Positions 24,140-40,382 of a stretch of 64,000 nucleotides of DNA are shown here, piece by piece. Position 1 is the stretch's first letter. Each line of letters opens with the position of its first letter. The position numbers were made by a program, and so were the translations under genes. The notes under the pieces were generated by a model that searched no databases, was not told the DNA's origin, and worked only from the letters and a program-made list of their open reading frames with translations. This stretch comes from Isoetes taiwanensis. Lineage: Eukaryota > Streptophyta > Lycopodiopsida > Isoetales > Isoetaceae. Where the stretch lies: the NCBI GenBank assembly GCA_021234155.1, contig JAJEKV010000592.1, forward strand, positions 62,001-126,000, given 5' to 3'.

Positions 24140-27100
24140 GGGATTGAGGACCATCGGGATTTATGCGTGGAACATTAGCAGTTGGAGTCTACAAAAATAA
24201 CCTGGCGGAGATGTTCTCAATCATTGGGATGTTATTTTCTTTCTTTGAGACACATGAACATGAGGAATCCGGTTTACGGATATTGAGGGATACATAGTGC
24301 TTCACTCGAAAGTGGCATAAGAAGAATTTTGGAGAAACAAAAGGTTTTGGAGGGTAGCATGTTACGTAAGAGAAGAATTCTCTGGAATGATAAAAGCTTA
24401 GAAGGGATAAATGTAGCGGCAATTCATTGTTATTGAATTACCAAATCATCAAAACCCACTTTTGTGTTAGGATGCTATTTTCCACCTAGGGAGTCCCCTA
24501 CTACGACACGCCGGACATGGATAGGGATGACCCTTTCATCACACGGAGCAAGCGCGCTTGATCTCATGGAAAGAGAACAACATCATTACGATGGGTGATT
24601 TTAATGGTAGAATTGGCGATAAACAAGCCTACATGACTAGCATTTGGAGAACCTATCGGATGGAGAGAATGGAAGAGGATGAAATTAAACTAGCGAGGAT
24701 GGGGCCGGGTGGTGATGATGCCTACAAGTATGTATCACCACAAAGGCGGTCATTTGCTTAATAATAATGCGGTGGGCTAAGCACATTAGTGCTTAATGGG
24801 ATGCAATTGTTTAATGGGACACAAAATGCCGTCTCTTGGATCGGAGGGTGGAAGGGGGCTAGTGTGGTTGATGTAGTATTGGCACATGTGCAAGCACTAC
24901 ATGAGATCGAGGATTTGAAGTGGGATTGGCGAGGCCGAGAATCGACCATGTTCCCCTAACCATTCTGTGAGGGATAAAAGGACAATGGGCAAAAGAAGCG
25001 AGATGTGACAAGCCCCATTAGGGCATCGCCTAAATTTTAGAAAAGCAAAAATATATGAGAAGATGTGTGAGGAAGGTGTAGGAGAGATACAATGGCCGGG
25101 ACAGTCTTCTTTGAAATCGACCACATCTTTGGCAATTTCTTGCTTGATAAGGCAAAGGCATGTTTCACATCCGCTAGGAGGGCTAAGGGGCTACCATGTC
25201 ATGCTTGGTTTGATGAGGAGTGTAAGCGCCAAAGAGATTTATACAAAAAAGCAAAGGGGCCGGATAAGCCGCGAGGCGGGAAGGTGTATTTCAAGATGCT
25301 AAGATGCAAAGAGAGGTTTCTTGAAATTGAAACAAAAAAACAATGGTGCAAGAACTGGTTAAGGAGCGAAAAATTTTGGAACTTGAGAGACTCAAAAGGG
25401 CAAACTCACAAGCTAGGCAGCGCATACTTTGGTTGGTCACCTAGACAAGCTCTACCATATAGAGGGGTGGAAGATATCATGATAAGAGATCCGCGAATCA
25501 ATGCATATCCACGAAATAGATGTCTTGAAGGGTCTTGAAGCTTCGCCATGAGGAAAAGCGTTAGATGCAGGGCTTGGGGAAATGCTTAAATGAATTTGAA
25601 ACAATGTTCAAAAGATTCTAGCTAAAATGCTAAATCTTTGCACTAAGGGATGGTTTCCTGCTGAATGGCAAACAAAGCGAGGCGTCTGGAGGTACATAAA
25701 ATTTGGGCGCCAAAATGACCGAGGGGAAATTACCGCATCATAATGGTGAGTATCTGTTTGCAAAGTTATTTGCTTCAATTGTAGAACAAAAGAATAAGTG
25801 CATGGGCCCGAGAACGAAGCGAGAGGTGAGGGCAAGGGACAAAACAAGGGTTTCAGGCACGGGCGATCTACCATAGATCATCTGGTGGCCTTTCAGGGGC
25901 AGCTATGGATGCGATTAAAAAACAAAAAGCCTTTGTTTGCCTTATTTGTGGATCTCACAAAAGCCTTTGATATGGTCGAGAAGAAAATCGTGGGATAGAA
26001 TGGAAAGAGTTGGAATACCGGCTAGCATGAGAGAATCACGATGTGGCTTGTTTGTATGAAAAAGTGAGGGTTCGGTTATGCGCTCCTTTGATAGAAATGT
26101 AGTGAAGTAGTGAACAGTAATATAGGGGTTAAGCAAGGATGCCCATTGTCCCCCTACATTTCGGCATATTCATAGATGGCTGGAGACTTGGATAACTCAA
26201 AGCGGTGAGGGCACTCTGATGGGAGGATGCATGCTTCTTCTACTTCTCTATCTTGATGACATTGTCCTACTATCAAGGGATAAGCAAGACTTGCAAAAAC
26301 ATCACGGGGCGCATTAGCTTCTTTACGTGACACTATGGAAATGAAGGTAAATCTCCAAAAAACAAAATTATTGTGTTTGGCACGGGCGGAACAACTTCAC
26401 ATTCACATACAAAGGCAGACGGGTAGAAACTAGCACAATACAAATATTTGGGGCTGATTGTAGACCAAAATTACAAATGGAACAAAATCAGTTGAACAAA
26501 AGGGTGGATAGTGGCCTAAAAGCTCTATTCTCCATGCGAGGAGGAGATCTGAGAAAAGCTGAAATTGTCAATTTTGATCTCAAAAAATGTTATACAAGAC
26601 ACTAGTCCAAAGCGGTCCCTATTATATGGTTGTGAGGTATGGGGGCAGGGGCCTATCTCAAGAGATGTGGAAAAAAGTGGAAAAGTACAAAAATTTTACG
26701 ATGGTGAGAACTTGGGGTGAAGATGCAAGCGCCCTATGAAATGCTATTGAAGGAGAGGCGGGTATGATGTCGATGAGAGTGAAGCACTATGCCAATTGCT
26801 TTGGTACTTTTGTAGATTAAACTAATGGAGAAGCGGATTCCGGTGCTAGCTATGAAGAGAGTGAACAAAAAAGGGTGGTTGCGGACATAGGGAAATGGTT
26901 GGCCGATGGGGGATGACTTTGGAGTCCATGCCACGGGGATAAGATTATGATAAGAGAATGGGTTAGGACCAATGTGCAATACATAGTTTGGCAAAGAGGT
27001 GGTACAAAATGAAATATTACCGAGGAGACCATGAACCCGGGACTAAGGCCAGATGGCATATCTTAGTGAGGAGATCTCAACAAATAAGAGGCATAATATC

Positions 27101-27270
27101 TGCCGGACTAAGGCTTAGCTCACATCACACAGGGGTAGAGGTAGGAAGATGGGGAACCTAGCGGGGACAAGCGGTTATGCAAGATCGCAATTGAGGTGGT
27201 GAAATTGAGGGCGAGAACATTTCATTAGATTTTGTCACCTTTACGAGAACCCTAAGAATAGTTTAGGGAT
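24140..27270 (+). pseudogene. LINE A ORF2: endonuclease and reverse transcriptase, disrupted
   Basis: The endonuclease begins near 24,150 with IYAWNIS and then FLETHEHEE, which supply the catalytic Asn and Glu. CYFPPRESP follows, then MGDFNGRIGD at about 24,590 (catalytic Asp), with IDHVPLT near 24,940 in place of the usual SDHxPL. A linker with GLPCHAWFDEECKRQRDLYKKA (25,190-25,255) is shared with LINE B and C. The reverse transcriptase shows FVDLTKAFDMV (~25,945), GVKQGCPLSP (~26,128) and YLDDIVLLS (~26,250). A short C-terminal region follows and no RNase H is evident. Frameshifts and stops occur every few hundred bases. Such proteins nick DNA and copy the element RNA in place. Confidence 0.8.
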
Positions 27271-27545
27271 GGTTGAAACTTCTCTTGGGGATTTTTTTGA
27301 GCGTCGAGGGGCAGCTTGTAGGGGAGCTTTTTGATGGAGGCACTAAAACTTCGAGAGAGGTTTCAATTAAAAGCTATAAACATTTACTACAAAGAGTATG
27401 AGGAGGATATGAGAGATGAGGCGGTGATGCTCCAATAGGAGCTCGTGAAAGCTGATAGCAGTTATATGATCTATATTGTATTTTGTAACATCTAATGGAC
27501 ACGATGGTCTCATAGATGGAAAAATAAACAATTTTTTTTTATCTT

Positions 27546-31202
<3,657 letters not shown>

Positions 31203-31232
<30 letters not shown>
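31203..31232. repeat. (CT)n microsatellite, 30 bp
   Basis: Short CT run joining the 3' tail of LINE B directly to LINE C. Confidence 0.95.
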
Positions 31233-31235
<3 letters not shown>

Positions 31236-31452
31236 TGGCACAAGACACATTTTAGTAAAATTTGCAACTAGAGAAGAAAGATTCCAGGTTTTGAAACAGA
31301 GACACACTCTGAAAGGCAAGTTCATCTGGGTGAATGACGATCTCACGAAGGAGCAATTGCAAGAAAAGAAACAAGAACTGGCAAAGTTTAAAGAAGCCAA
31401 ACAAAATAACAAGAATGTGAGATGGCTCAGAGGAAAAGCAATTGTTGAATAG
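31233..31452 (+). pseudogene. LINE C ORF1 C-terminal fragment
   Basis: Open from the microsatellite junction to TAG at 31,450-31,452. It reads HILVKFATREERFQVL, then KGKFIWVNDDLTKEQLQEKK, then a charged, likely coiled stretch and VRWLRGKAIVE. This is the RRM-like domain and basic tail of a LINE ORF1 protein. Everything upstream was lost at the 5' truncation. ORF2 follows at once, as is usual in such elements. Confidence 0.7.
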
Positions 31453-34400
31453 GAATTTGCGGGAGGACTAAGAGTCGCAATCTGGAATATCAATCGATTA
31501 ACAATTGATAAGACTCTTAGCATGTGCAAAATTCTAGAGAGGGTGGATGTTATTTACTTCGTAGAAACTAAGGAGAATGATTTGTATGCACTTCCATAAA
31601 TTGACGGTTTTGAAATGATCTACTCAGTGCAAAATGCAAGATTTAAAAAATACATGGGCAATTGGCATTGCATGCTTATTCGGCCAGCCTATAAAGATGT
31701 AATTACGGGCATTAGAAAGGATAAAAATGGACAGTACATTTGGTTGGAAATAGGAGGATCACATATTCCTTTTTACATGGCAATTTGTTATTTTGCACCC
31801 AGGCATACCAAAATATACTCGGAAATTGATATATCTAATGATGATATGTTTTTTGCTCTTGAACAGGATATTATGTACTTCCAAGAATGAGGCAAGGTAA
31901 TTCTGGCAGGGGATTTTAATGGCCGGATTGGTAATCCGCAGTACGCTACATTACCGCAGTGGTAACAAGAATCCGCTTTGGTTAGAAGAGATGGATGATT
32001 GTGACATGCAATTAACAGGGAGGAGTAGAATTTCGAAGGACTTGATTGTCACAAAGAGCGGTAGACAGTTCCTTTGTTTGTGTAGTAGTGCAAGTTTGCT
32101 TATTTGTAATGGATTGGACAGATTTCCACAGACAGTAAAGAACACTTGTAGAACAAGGAGTACAGTTGATTATGTAGCCATAGCAGAAAACTCGTTGCAT
32201 GATCTGGTTGATTTTACAGTAGGCGAGGAGGAGCTTGAGTCTGATCATAGCCCGTTATTTGTTAACATAAAGGTTAAGCAGCCAGTTTTGAAGGACACGG
32301 TTAGGCAAACCACGGTATCACTTGAAACCATACCTCAGGACCACGATGCAGGTACATGTGTGGAAGATAAGATAAGTAAAAAGCTGCATTGGGATGAAGA
32401 TTTAAACACCATAAATCAGCAAATAATCAAGATTCTGGACGAGGCAGCAAAGGAAATATTCACTTCACAGAGAGCTTGCAAAGGGCTGCCATGCAAGGCA
32501 TGGTATGATAAGGAATGTCGGGATGCTAGAGATCAATGGAAAAAATGTGACTTACACCTTAAAGCCACGGTATAAACAGAGCTATAAGCGAGTAGTAAGG
32601 GGTAAGAAGAGAAGATACATCAGCCAAAGGCAACAAATCCCTATTCGGAGATACTTGGAAGAACCAAAACTATTACGGAATGGGCTTAAGAAGAACAAAG
32701 CGGGCTGAAATTCCGCTAGATGCAAGAGCTTTATGGGAACATGTAGTGAGTCGTATCATAGCAGGGAATGTATTGCACTAGTAGCATAAGCTCGAATTGG
32801 ACCTTCAAGGAGGAGGATGTAACTGCTGGTATATCAATACGGCTAATTGTAAAGCATCGGACTTGAATTCCCTCGGTCTTGAGCATTTAAAATGGGCTGG
32901 ACCGAGCATTGTCCCGTTGATTACGCGCATGCTTAACCTCGCTATGGAGCAAGGTTTCCCATCTGATTGGTGCAGGAATAGAGTGGTGCCAATATTCAAA
33001 GGTGGAGATCGCCATGACACAAACAATTACAGAACGATTTTGGTGAGTAATCTGTTTTCTAAATTGTTTGCGTCCATCGTAGAAAAGCAAATAAGCATAT
33101 GGGCTGAATTTAATCATAAAAGAGCAGAGACACAAGCAGGTTTTAGGCCAGGCAGATCTACTTTAGATCATTTGTTGGTGCTGAAAACGGTATTTGACAG
33201 TGTTAAAGGGACCAAGAAACCAGTGTATATAGCTTTCATTGATTTCAAGAAAGCCTTCGATAAGGTTCCTCGGGTACAGCTATGGGAAAGGCTTGAGAAG
33301 CTTAATGTGCCACGGGAGTTTAAAGATGCAGTCCAGATTCTATACGAAAAGGTACTTGTGCAACTATCCCAACCCTTTTCTTTGGAGATCTCGTTATTGT
33401 GGAGAGCAATATTGGGGTGAAACAAGGTTGCCCTTTATCCCCAATTTATTTGGTTTGTTCATAGATAGTTTAGAGGCATGGCTCCATGATAATTGTCCGG
33501 GTGGCAATCGAGATACATGGATATGTTCTTGTTTGCCGATGTATGCGGATGATGTGGTGATATTTGCGTTCAAAGATCACATGCAACAACATCCGAATAG
33601 TTTGGCGGTCTTTGTGACCAAACCGGCATGCGGGTAAACTTGGATAAGTCGAACATTATGACAATTGGGCACTCGGTCCATTTTCAGCTATAAGGGAAAT
33701 CGTAAATATGTGTGATTCTTATAAATACACGGGTCTGATTTTCAGCAGAATCATAGATGGAATGCATGCATATCGGGTTTAATTGATGGAGGGTACGGGG
33801 CATTGTATGCTTATAGAGCATGTGTCGAAGATCTCATCTTTGGTCTTGGAAACTTAAGGTAAAGCTTTATCGGTCCACTAGTCAGCAGTCCGGTTTTGTA
33901 TGGGTGTGAGATATGGGGAGCAAGTCTCCCACAATGCTTATGGGATGATATGGAGCAGGTCTTGAAGAAATTTCTGAGATTGGAGCTAGGGGTTAAAGCC
34001 CAAACTCCTTATCCCATGATGTTGACGGAAAGTGGACTTTTACCTCTTGAGGGAGAAGCCATATTGAGATGTATCACGTATCTTAAGAGAGTGTTATCAT
34101 TGGATGACTCTCGTCTTGTATATAAGGCTTTGACATCAAGTAAAGAAAAGGGAATACTACATGATGTGGAGAATTGGCTTAGACAATGGGATATACAATG
34201 GGAAGAGGTGGCCTTGATTTCAGATCTAAGACAATGGATATCGATAAGATACACGAGAAAATTATAAGTGTGACCTAAGACAAAGATGATTTTATACAAG
34301 CAGGGGGATAAACCCGAAGCTTGTTACCAGCCTATGCACTTACGGAAAACATCTCAATACTGAGAGAGACACACTCTTTGCGGGGGTCCGCCTTAGTTCA

Positions 34401-34771
34401 CATCACCTAGGTATAGAGGTGGGGGAGATGGGGGCATGTTATACCAAGAGACCAAAGATGCATGTAAGTTATGTAGCACAAACCAGGTTGAAGATGAAGA
34501 CCATGTGTTACTTCGATGTATGGCCTATGCGGTGTTAAGAGATAAATATGGGATTAATCATGTAGATCTCCCAACTCTTTTCACACTAGATGGGGATGTG
34601 TTAGGAAGATATGTGATAGATCTTCTACATCATAGAGATGCTTGTTTGGAATCTCAAGCTGTTGTTAATATTGATAACTCAGATATTTTGAGTGAGAGTG
34701 ATGAGCTAGATGAGGATTCGGAAACTCATCTATTATTTTATGAAGATGTTAAGCATGATTTCATTAATTAG
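31453..34771 (+). pseudogene. LINE C ORF2: endonuclease, reverse transcriptase and zinc-knuckle-like tail
   Basis: Endonuclease: GGLRVAIWNINRLT (31,459-31,500), YFVETKEND (~31,555), AGDFNGRIGN (~31,906-31,935) and ELESDHSPLF (~32,230-32,261). These cover the catalytic Asn, Glu, Asp and Asp-His positions. The linker is GLPCKAWYDKECRDARDQWKK. Reverse transcriptase: GFRPGRSTLDHLL (~33,139), FIDFKKAFDKVP (~33,236), VKQGCPLSP (~33,417, in a shifted frame) and YADDVV (33,542-33,559). Later regions carry YGCEIWG (~33,899) and CKLC with EDEDHVLLRC (34,452-34,518), a CCHC-like zinc knuckle. Frameshifts and stops near 31,600, 31,890, 32,575, 33,420 and 33,640 inactivate it. No RNase H is seen. Confidence 0.85.
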
Positions 34772-34799
34772 ATAAAATAACGCAATTTTGAGAATTTTG

Positions 34800-36560
34800 A
34801 GCACACCTTATTTGCTCAAGCACGAATACTTTCACCTAGTTCTCGAGCCCAACAAACATGAGGTAATTAACATACACATATACATACAAATTTTGTGTTA
34901 TACTTGTACGTGTACATGACACTTTCGTATAAGCTCAATAATGGCCCCCTACATTGTATGCCAATAATTCACATCAATAATTTTACTTCACTATAAAAAG
35001 CGGCTTTCACGAGGGGTAGAGGCCATTCATCTTCCATGGCTTCCTCGATGCCTCGTCGAGCACATCCGGCTCTTTCAAGTGTTACTTGAGCTACAACGAT
35101 CCGGGCGAATGCGCTAGAAATGGCGTTAAGCTTGATCCATGGCTCTTATCTAAAGCTGATGGACACGCTAGTGCTTGCGGGAAGCTCACTCAGCGTTAAA
35201 GTCCATATTTCGGCTTCGATTCGGAGATCTATGAGCTGAATGGCATCCACGAGCTTTGATGTTGATGGCGAGTGAATGCGCGCACTGCTAATAATGTAAT
35301 AATGACATGGGTACCTAATAACTAAGTAAGGATGTAATAGCATTCTGATTAAGGATGTAATATCGTACCTTGGCGAGTATATTGTAACGATGTGCTATCC
35401 CACCTCCACTTATTCAACAATTTTGTCATTGAATTCAATCATAGCTAAATTAGGTCAAGCAAACATGTTTTCAAACATCGCATATTAGTATGAAATAAGT
35501 ATTATTCTTGTGCGTATACAACCATCGATATGCGTTCGGACTTTTGGTGGTGTAGTATACCCCAATAATTCACCTCAATCATTCCACTTCACTATAAAGG
35601 CTTCTCACTTGGGCTTAATTTCATTCATCCCCCATGGATTTTTCGCCTTCTTCAATTCACCACATTGGCGATCAAGTGCTCAATGAGCCACTCGAGATCT
35701 TGTTGGTTGCACGGGCGGGCATCTTCTTCTTGATCCCTACTGCGAAGAAAGCTTTTTGGTGAGATTCATTGCCTGCGTCAATTGGTATTACGATCGATCT
35801 GATCGGCTTCTGGCCGAATGAGCTATGAGATATCGGGGATCACTACTCTGAGATCCACGAAGATGAATGAATCACTTGTTTAGCATTGTATAGTGTAAGA
35901 GCTATGTAAGGAAATAATACCACAATGAATATTGTTTGATGTATCATACCTGAATGTAGTGTAAGGGTGTGCTATTAGACTTCGGTATATCATAAGCGGT
36001 TCCTAATTTCAACCACACGAATTACTCAAGCACATGTTTTAAAAGCATACATATATCCATCACGAAAGATGTATTATACTTGTATTTATACAACGGTCTT
36101 ATACACGAGCAATAATGGCTGAAGTCAAGCCCCAATAATTCACCTCAATCATTCTACTTCACTATAAAGCTTCTCTTGAGGGGCTAAAGTTTACTCTTCT
36201 CCCATGGATTTTTCGCCTTCATCGGAGTTCACCACATCGAGGCGATCAAGTGCTCAATGAGCCACTCGATCTTGTTGGTTGCCCTGAGGCGGGCATCTTC
36301 TTCTTGATCCTGCGAGGAAAAGCTTTTGGTGGCTGAGATTCGTTGCCCTGCGTCAATTCGTGTAATGATCCATCTGATTTGGCTTCACGGCGAATGAGCT
36401 ATGAGATATCGGGGATCACTACTACTGAGATCACGAAGATGAATGAATCACACATTTTAGCATTGTATAGTGTAAGAGCTCTTGTGTTGAGATGGTTCCA
36501 TGAGAGGGTAATAAATAATAACTAGTCTATTGTAACTTTCATGTTATGAATGATATAGTA
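34800..36560 (+). repeat. three tandem ~580-bp units, each with TATA box, leader and ATG
   Basis: The marker AATAATTCAC starts at 34,963, 35,564 and 36,134. Each unit has CACTATAAA: the TATA begins at about 34,991, 35,592 and 36,162. A start codon in CCATGG context follows at 35,036, 35,634 and 36,204, i.e. 45, 42 and 42 bp downstream. Units 2 and 3 both begin MDFSPSS but diverge by indels into frames of 42 and 18 codons. Unit 1 begins differently (MASSMPRR, 17 codons). Homology continues past the ATG (GATCAAGTGCTCAATGAGCC; GAGCTATGAGATATCGGGGATC). They look like a tandemly duplicated promoter plus first exon of a gene, now out of frame. The gene family is not recognised. Confidence 0.7.
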
Positions 36561-36800
36561 ATTATGTAAAAGAGCATTGCATACCTCAGAGTTCTCATCA
36601 TAGATCCTTAGCTTCTTTAGCCACTAATTCTTGCAAGAGGGCGAACACTCTTGGGGATCACCACCGACAATGCTTTGGTCTCCACGGCCCAACCATAGTC
36701 TATTGTTTTCAAAGGTTGGTAGCGTGAAGGTCATTAGGATTGGGTCTTCAATTCTTGCTCCAGCAATCCCTATCTTTGCATTGCATATGAGGTTCCCTTT
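36561..36800. other. spacer, nothing recognised
   Basis: Short stretch between the tandem units and the minus-strand transposon-like frames. No motif or gene seen. Confidence 0.4.
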
Positions 36801-39080
36801 AAACCTTGAGGTTCAAACCAAAGAGACAAACACCTCTTAAGTAATGTGGAGGATTAGGGTCCTCTATTGGGTCCTCTTCGGCCAAAAGCCATCCATGTCG
36901 GCAGTTATCATGTGGTGCGATTAGCAAGAGCATTCCCTTCTTGACATCTTGGTAGGGGTAGAATATTTCCTTTCGGGTTCTTGGGTCTGCAGAAAGGCCC
37001 AACGTAATGAGATGCTTCAAGCGTGCTCATCCACAAACACTCTTTGGGGTTCTTGCAATGCACTTTGCACAGTCTTTGGGCAGAAATCTGAATGAAGCTC
37101 TACCGGTACCCGCGTCACCAAGCACTTCGCAACAAGGTGGACCCGATGATCAATAACTTCATTCATATATGTGTTGGACCATGACTTATCGCCAGCTCTC
37201 TAGAAATAGGCTTTGGTTTGCATCATGTACTTGGCAATGAAGCTCTTAATGCACCTATATCTTTCAAGCTCCCATATGGGCTGCGGGGACCTTAGGTGAC
37301 CCTCTCGAATCATAGGTAAACCTTGGGCATCCTCCTTCCACATTCGATTCCCTTTTTGGGGGAGCCCTCCCTATGCCAGCCTCATCTTGTAGAACATTAG
37401 TGGCCATCCGTCCTTCATGCAAAACTTGAAGAGTAGAGGTTCCAAGTGACCACATAAGCGGTCCTTCTTATCGAGGGGATAAAACCTTTGGAATTCCTTC
37501 CAATGGGGAACCTGTCACAAGGTAAGGTGAAGGAGCCTTTGAACTACATTGCACGAAGAGTTGCATAAGCTAGGGAATAGTCAATACATCGATCTTCTCA
37601 TTAGAGTAGAGTAGTTTCCAAATAGGGCATCTATGTCATCGTGGGTGTGTCCAACCATCATGAATCCCAGGTGCACTTGATCAAATACACCTAACCAAAC
37701 AGTTTGTTTGTTATTCAACATCGGTTTCGCGGACTACACCATTTTGAGCAAAGATCTAGCATGTTATATGCAAAAGTTGTGCGCTCAGGGACTTCATGTT
37801 CGATTAAAGGTTCTCATGCAAGCTATCTCACGGGATGTAAAATTTGGGGCGACATCGTTTCATGCGGCCTGGTGATGACCTGAAGTCTAGAATAGCCTTA
37901 GCACTAGTTTTTCTTTCACATTTAGTACGTCTTTGGCGTGTTACGGGTCTCCAATTGACCATCTTTGTAAGGTCTCTTTTTTGGTGATGCCAATTTGGTC
38001 TAATGGAGTAAGGTTCATTCTCCACATCCTTCTCCTTCACTTGCAACCAAAAAAGTAGAAGCGGAATGTTATCAAGCGAGCCACGAGGGGCTATGGGCCA
38101 TCTCACAAGGTCATGCGGTTGGGGCATTTACGCACGGGCTTTGGCGGCGCATAGAGATCTTTTCAGGCATTGGAAAAATGTTCATGATAGTAGCAGCTAT
38201 CGAGCCTTCCCCTAACTTCACGTCAGACACAGCATGGTTTGGATCGGCAAAAACGATAACACCATAGGCATAAGCCATGTGGCAGCATTCATGCATGAGT
38301 GTGCACGCCTTCTCAACTAACTCATCTCTAGAAAGCCCTTGCACATGATTCGTCTCATTACTGGCTAACCCCTCATTCCCTCTGTCCTGCCAGTTTATGC
38401 GTTTTATCTAGTGATGACTTTAAGGTGTGAAACTTCGTAAAGTTGCTATATTTTACCATTTTTTGAAATCTGGATTTGATGGTTTACTAAGATGCGTACG
38501 CTAAAGAACTTCATAAAATCGCCAAAATTTGATAATATTGCATCCCAATTATAGTAAATTCGCCAAATTAATGGACATTTTACAGTAAAAACCTCAATTT
38601 TTTAGTAAAACATCCAATGCTACTAAATTCGTTTCTATAAAAATGTTGGAAAAATAGGAAACAATCGCCACTATTTCTATAGTTTAGAAGCAGCTAGAGG
38701 ATGATAAAGTCATCACTGGTTTTATCTGACCTGGTGGGGTGCAAGCTTCCTCATGTCTATCAGGTTGAGCAGCAATGTCCTTCTTGTACCACAACACAAA
38801 AGTCCCCACAGCTTCACCCATTTTTTCTATTTCCATTTCGGGAATTGGTAGTGGTTGTCCATCGGAACATTCACAATTGAAGCGACAACCATACCCTGGG
38901 GACGGTCCGGTGTGATGGTGGCTCGAAATTGTGGACTCTTCCATACGCCACCTTTTTCCCGGTCGGAATCTGGAATTACATCAGCCATCCTGCAAACAAG
39001 AGGGTGTGAATAAGCGGCGCGATCCAAATAGCGAAAAGCTGCGGGATCATAAACCAATAGAAAAACTAGCAACGAAAAAT
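36800..39080 (-). pseudogene. remnant of a CACTA-type transposon accessory protein
   Basis: Two minus-strand blocks resemble the conserved domain I know as DUF8039, found in CACTA/En-Spm-associated plant proteins. One is LPIPEMEIEKMGEAVGTFVLWYKKDI (about 38,765-38,845), where ...V-G-T-F-V-x-W is the family's hallmark. The other is YGVIVFADPNHAVSDVKLGEG, ending in MPEKI (about 38,160-38,280). Upstream, MADVIPDSDREKG starts near 38,985 after a possible splice acceptor (TTGTTTGCAG). Further down, LLLIAPHDNCRHGWLLAEEDP (~36,870-36,935) could be a worn C48/Ulp1-like protease segment, a common partner in these proteins. All blocks are separated by stops or frameshifts. The assignment is from pattern memory and is moderate at best. 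Confidence 0.4.
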
Positions 39081-39199
39081 AAAAATGGTCGGGGACTTTC
39101 GCCACCAGCGATCTTATCGAGCATGGGTAAACAGCGGTCGCGCTTTTGCAAACATTCACACTATTTGTTTCAATAAGAACTTCGTGCAAATGAAATTTC

Positions 39200-40150
39200 G
39201 AGGAGGCTAGCTAGTGGTTTCAACTCAAAGTTATCGATATTTGGGAGTTCTTTGGTCAATAGCAAGTGTAGATGGTTGAAGAAGGTATGGCGGACAGCGA
39301 TCTCGTGGAACACCAAAGTTAAGCGATTGACTTACGAGAATAAAGCATTACTCATACCTCCACCGAATCGTTGGCGTCAGCGTCAACTTGTAGCCGAAGG
39401 ACCCGTCGAAGGCTGCGGTGTCATAAAAGCGGTGTTTAGTTTCATCCACATGAAAGAAAGCATATACTTGAAACACGTTTACATTGTATAATAAACACAC
39501 GAGTGCAGTTTTGCTTAGAACATCTATTTTTACATAGTTGCAACAAAGTATCGGGAGGTATCTTATCAATCCATGCAATACATAGTGATGTTAGATGCGG
39601 ATACTCGAGGTTGTAGTTATAGTGAAATTGATTGCAACATAAGCGTTGAGTTCGCCGGTGAGGATATGCATCGAGAATAGGCCTCTTACCCCGAAACCAC
39701 GGATTCGATGCGATTGCAGAATTCGAATGTGTAGTGGCGGCTTAAGCAGATTATCAGCGCCCTCGTCGGCGCCTTCAATGGATCGCGAATTCTGCGGCAA
39801 ATCCTTGCCGAACAGCCCGGCCAGAAGCTTGACTCAGCGCCTCGAAGATCTTGCAAAACAATGAAATTTGAATTGGCTTTTTCCGCTTTCCGAATTGGTT
39901 TGTTCTCGAATTCAAATTTCGGTCATTTGTCCGTCAAGTAAACCCGGATTTTATTGGGGCATTTATGGCTGCATAATGAGGAGTCGAAATTACGGCCGAA
40001 ATTGAGCGCGGACGTCAAGTGGATAAAGACCTTTAAATGCGGATTACTTGCCTTTTTGGGACGGGTATATTATTATACGACCGCATTTATGTTAGGGAAT
40101 AAATACGACGTACGGCCGTAGGCCGGTAATTATTCTGCGACGCCATTATT
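39200..40150. other. intergenic, CpG-rich right part
   Basis: From about 39,640 the sequence becomes rich in CG dinucleotides (CGACCGC, ACGGCCG, GCGCGGACG), unlike its neighbours. It leads into a TATA box at about 40,214 and may be a promoter region shared with the minus-strand remnant. No gene is recognised inside. Confidence 0.4.
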
Positions 40151-40213
40151 ATGGGCTGGCACGCGTTTTTTTCCAGCGCCATTATGAGGCGGGCAATTAA
40201 TTTCAGACGCGCG

Positions 40214-40382
40214 TTCTATAAATTGAAACTCAAAACATTTAAAAACAAGTTTCGACTCGCGATTTCTTTTCGCCTAAGCGCCGACCTCCGGCGCCTTCTC
40301 GAGCCACTCCAAAATGACTTCGTATTTAGGTTTCGGCCGGCCAGCGATCCCATGGCACCTAAGGACTCCCTCGAGAAGGTAA
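40214..40382 (+). promoter_or_regulatory. candidate promoter and short first exon
   Basis: TCTATAAATTG at about 40,212 is a good TATA box. ATG at 40,351 sits in CCCATGGCACC context and opens MAPKDSLEK, ending at GAGAAG|GTAATT, a plausible donor at 40,378. This looks like the start of a spliced unit reading into the unidentified region that follows. It may be the promoter of a transposon gene. Inference from signals only. Confidence 0.35.

Larger units (their letters stand above)
31233..34790 (+). mobile_element. LINE C: 5'-truncated LINE of the same lineage, best preserved
   Basis: Begins at the end of the CT run inside ORF1, followed by ORF2 up to the stop codon at about 34,771. The 3' signature seen in LINE A, B and D is missing, so the 3' end has been lost or replaced at about 34,790, where the tandem ~580-bp units begin. 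Its reading frames are longer and better preserved than in LINE A and B, suggesting a younger copy. Confidence 0.85.
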
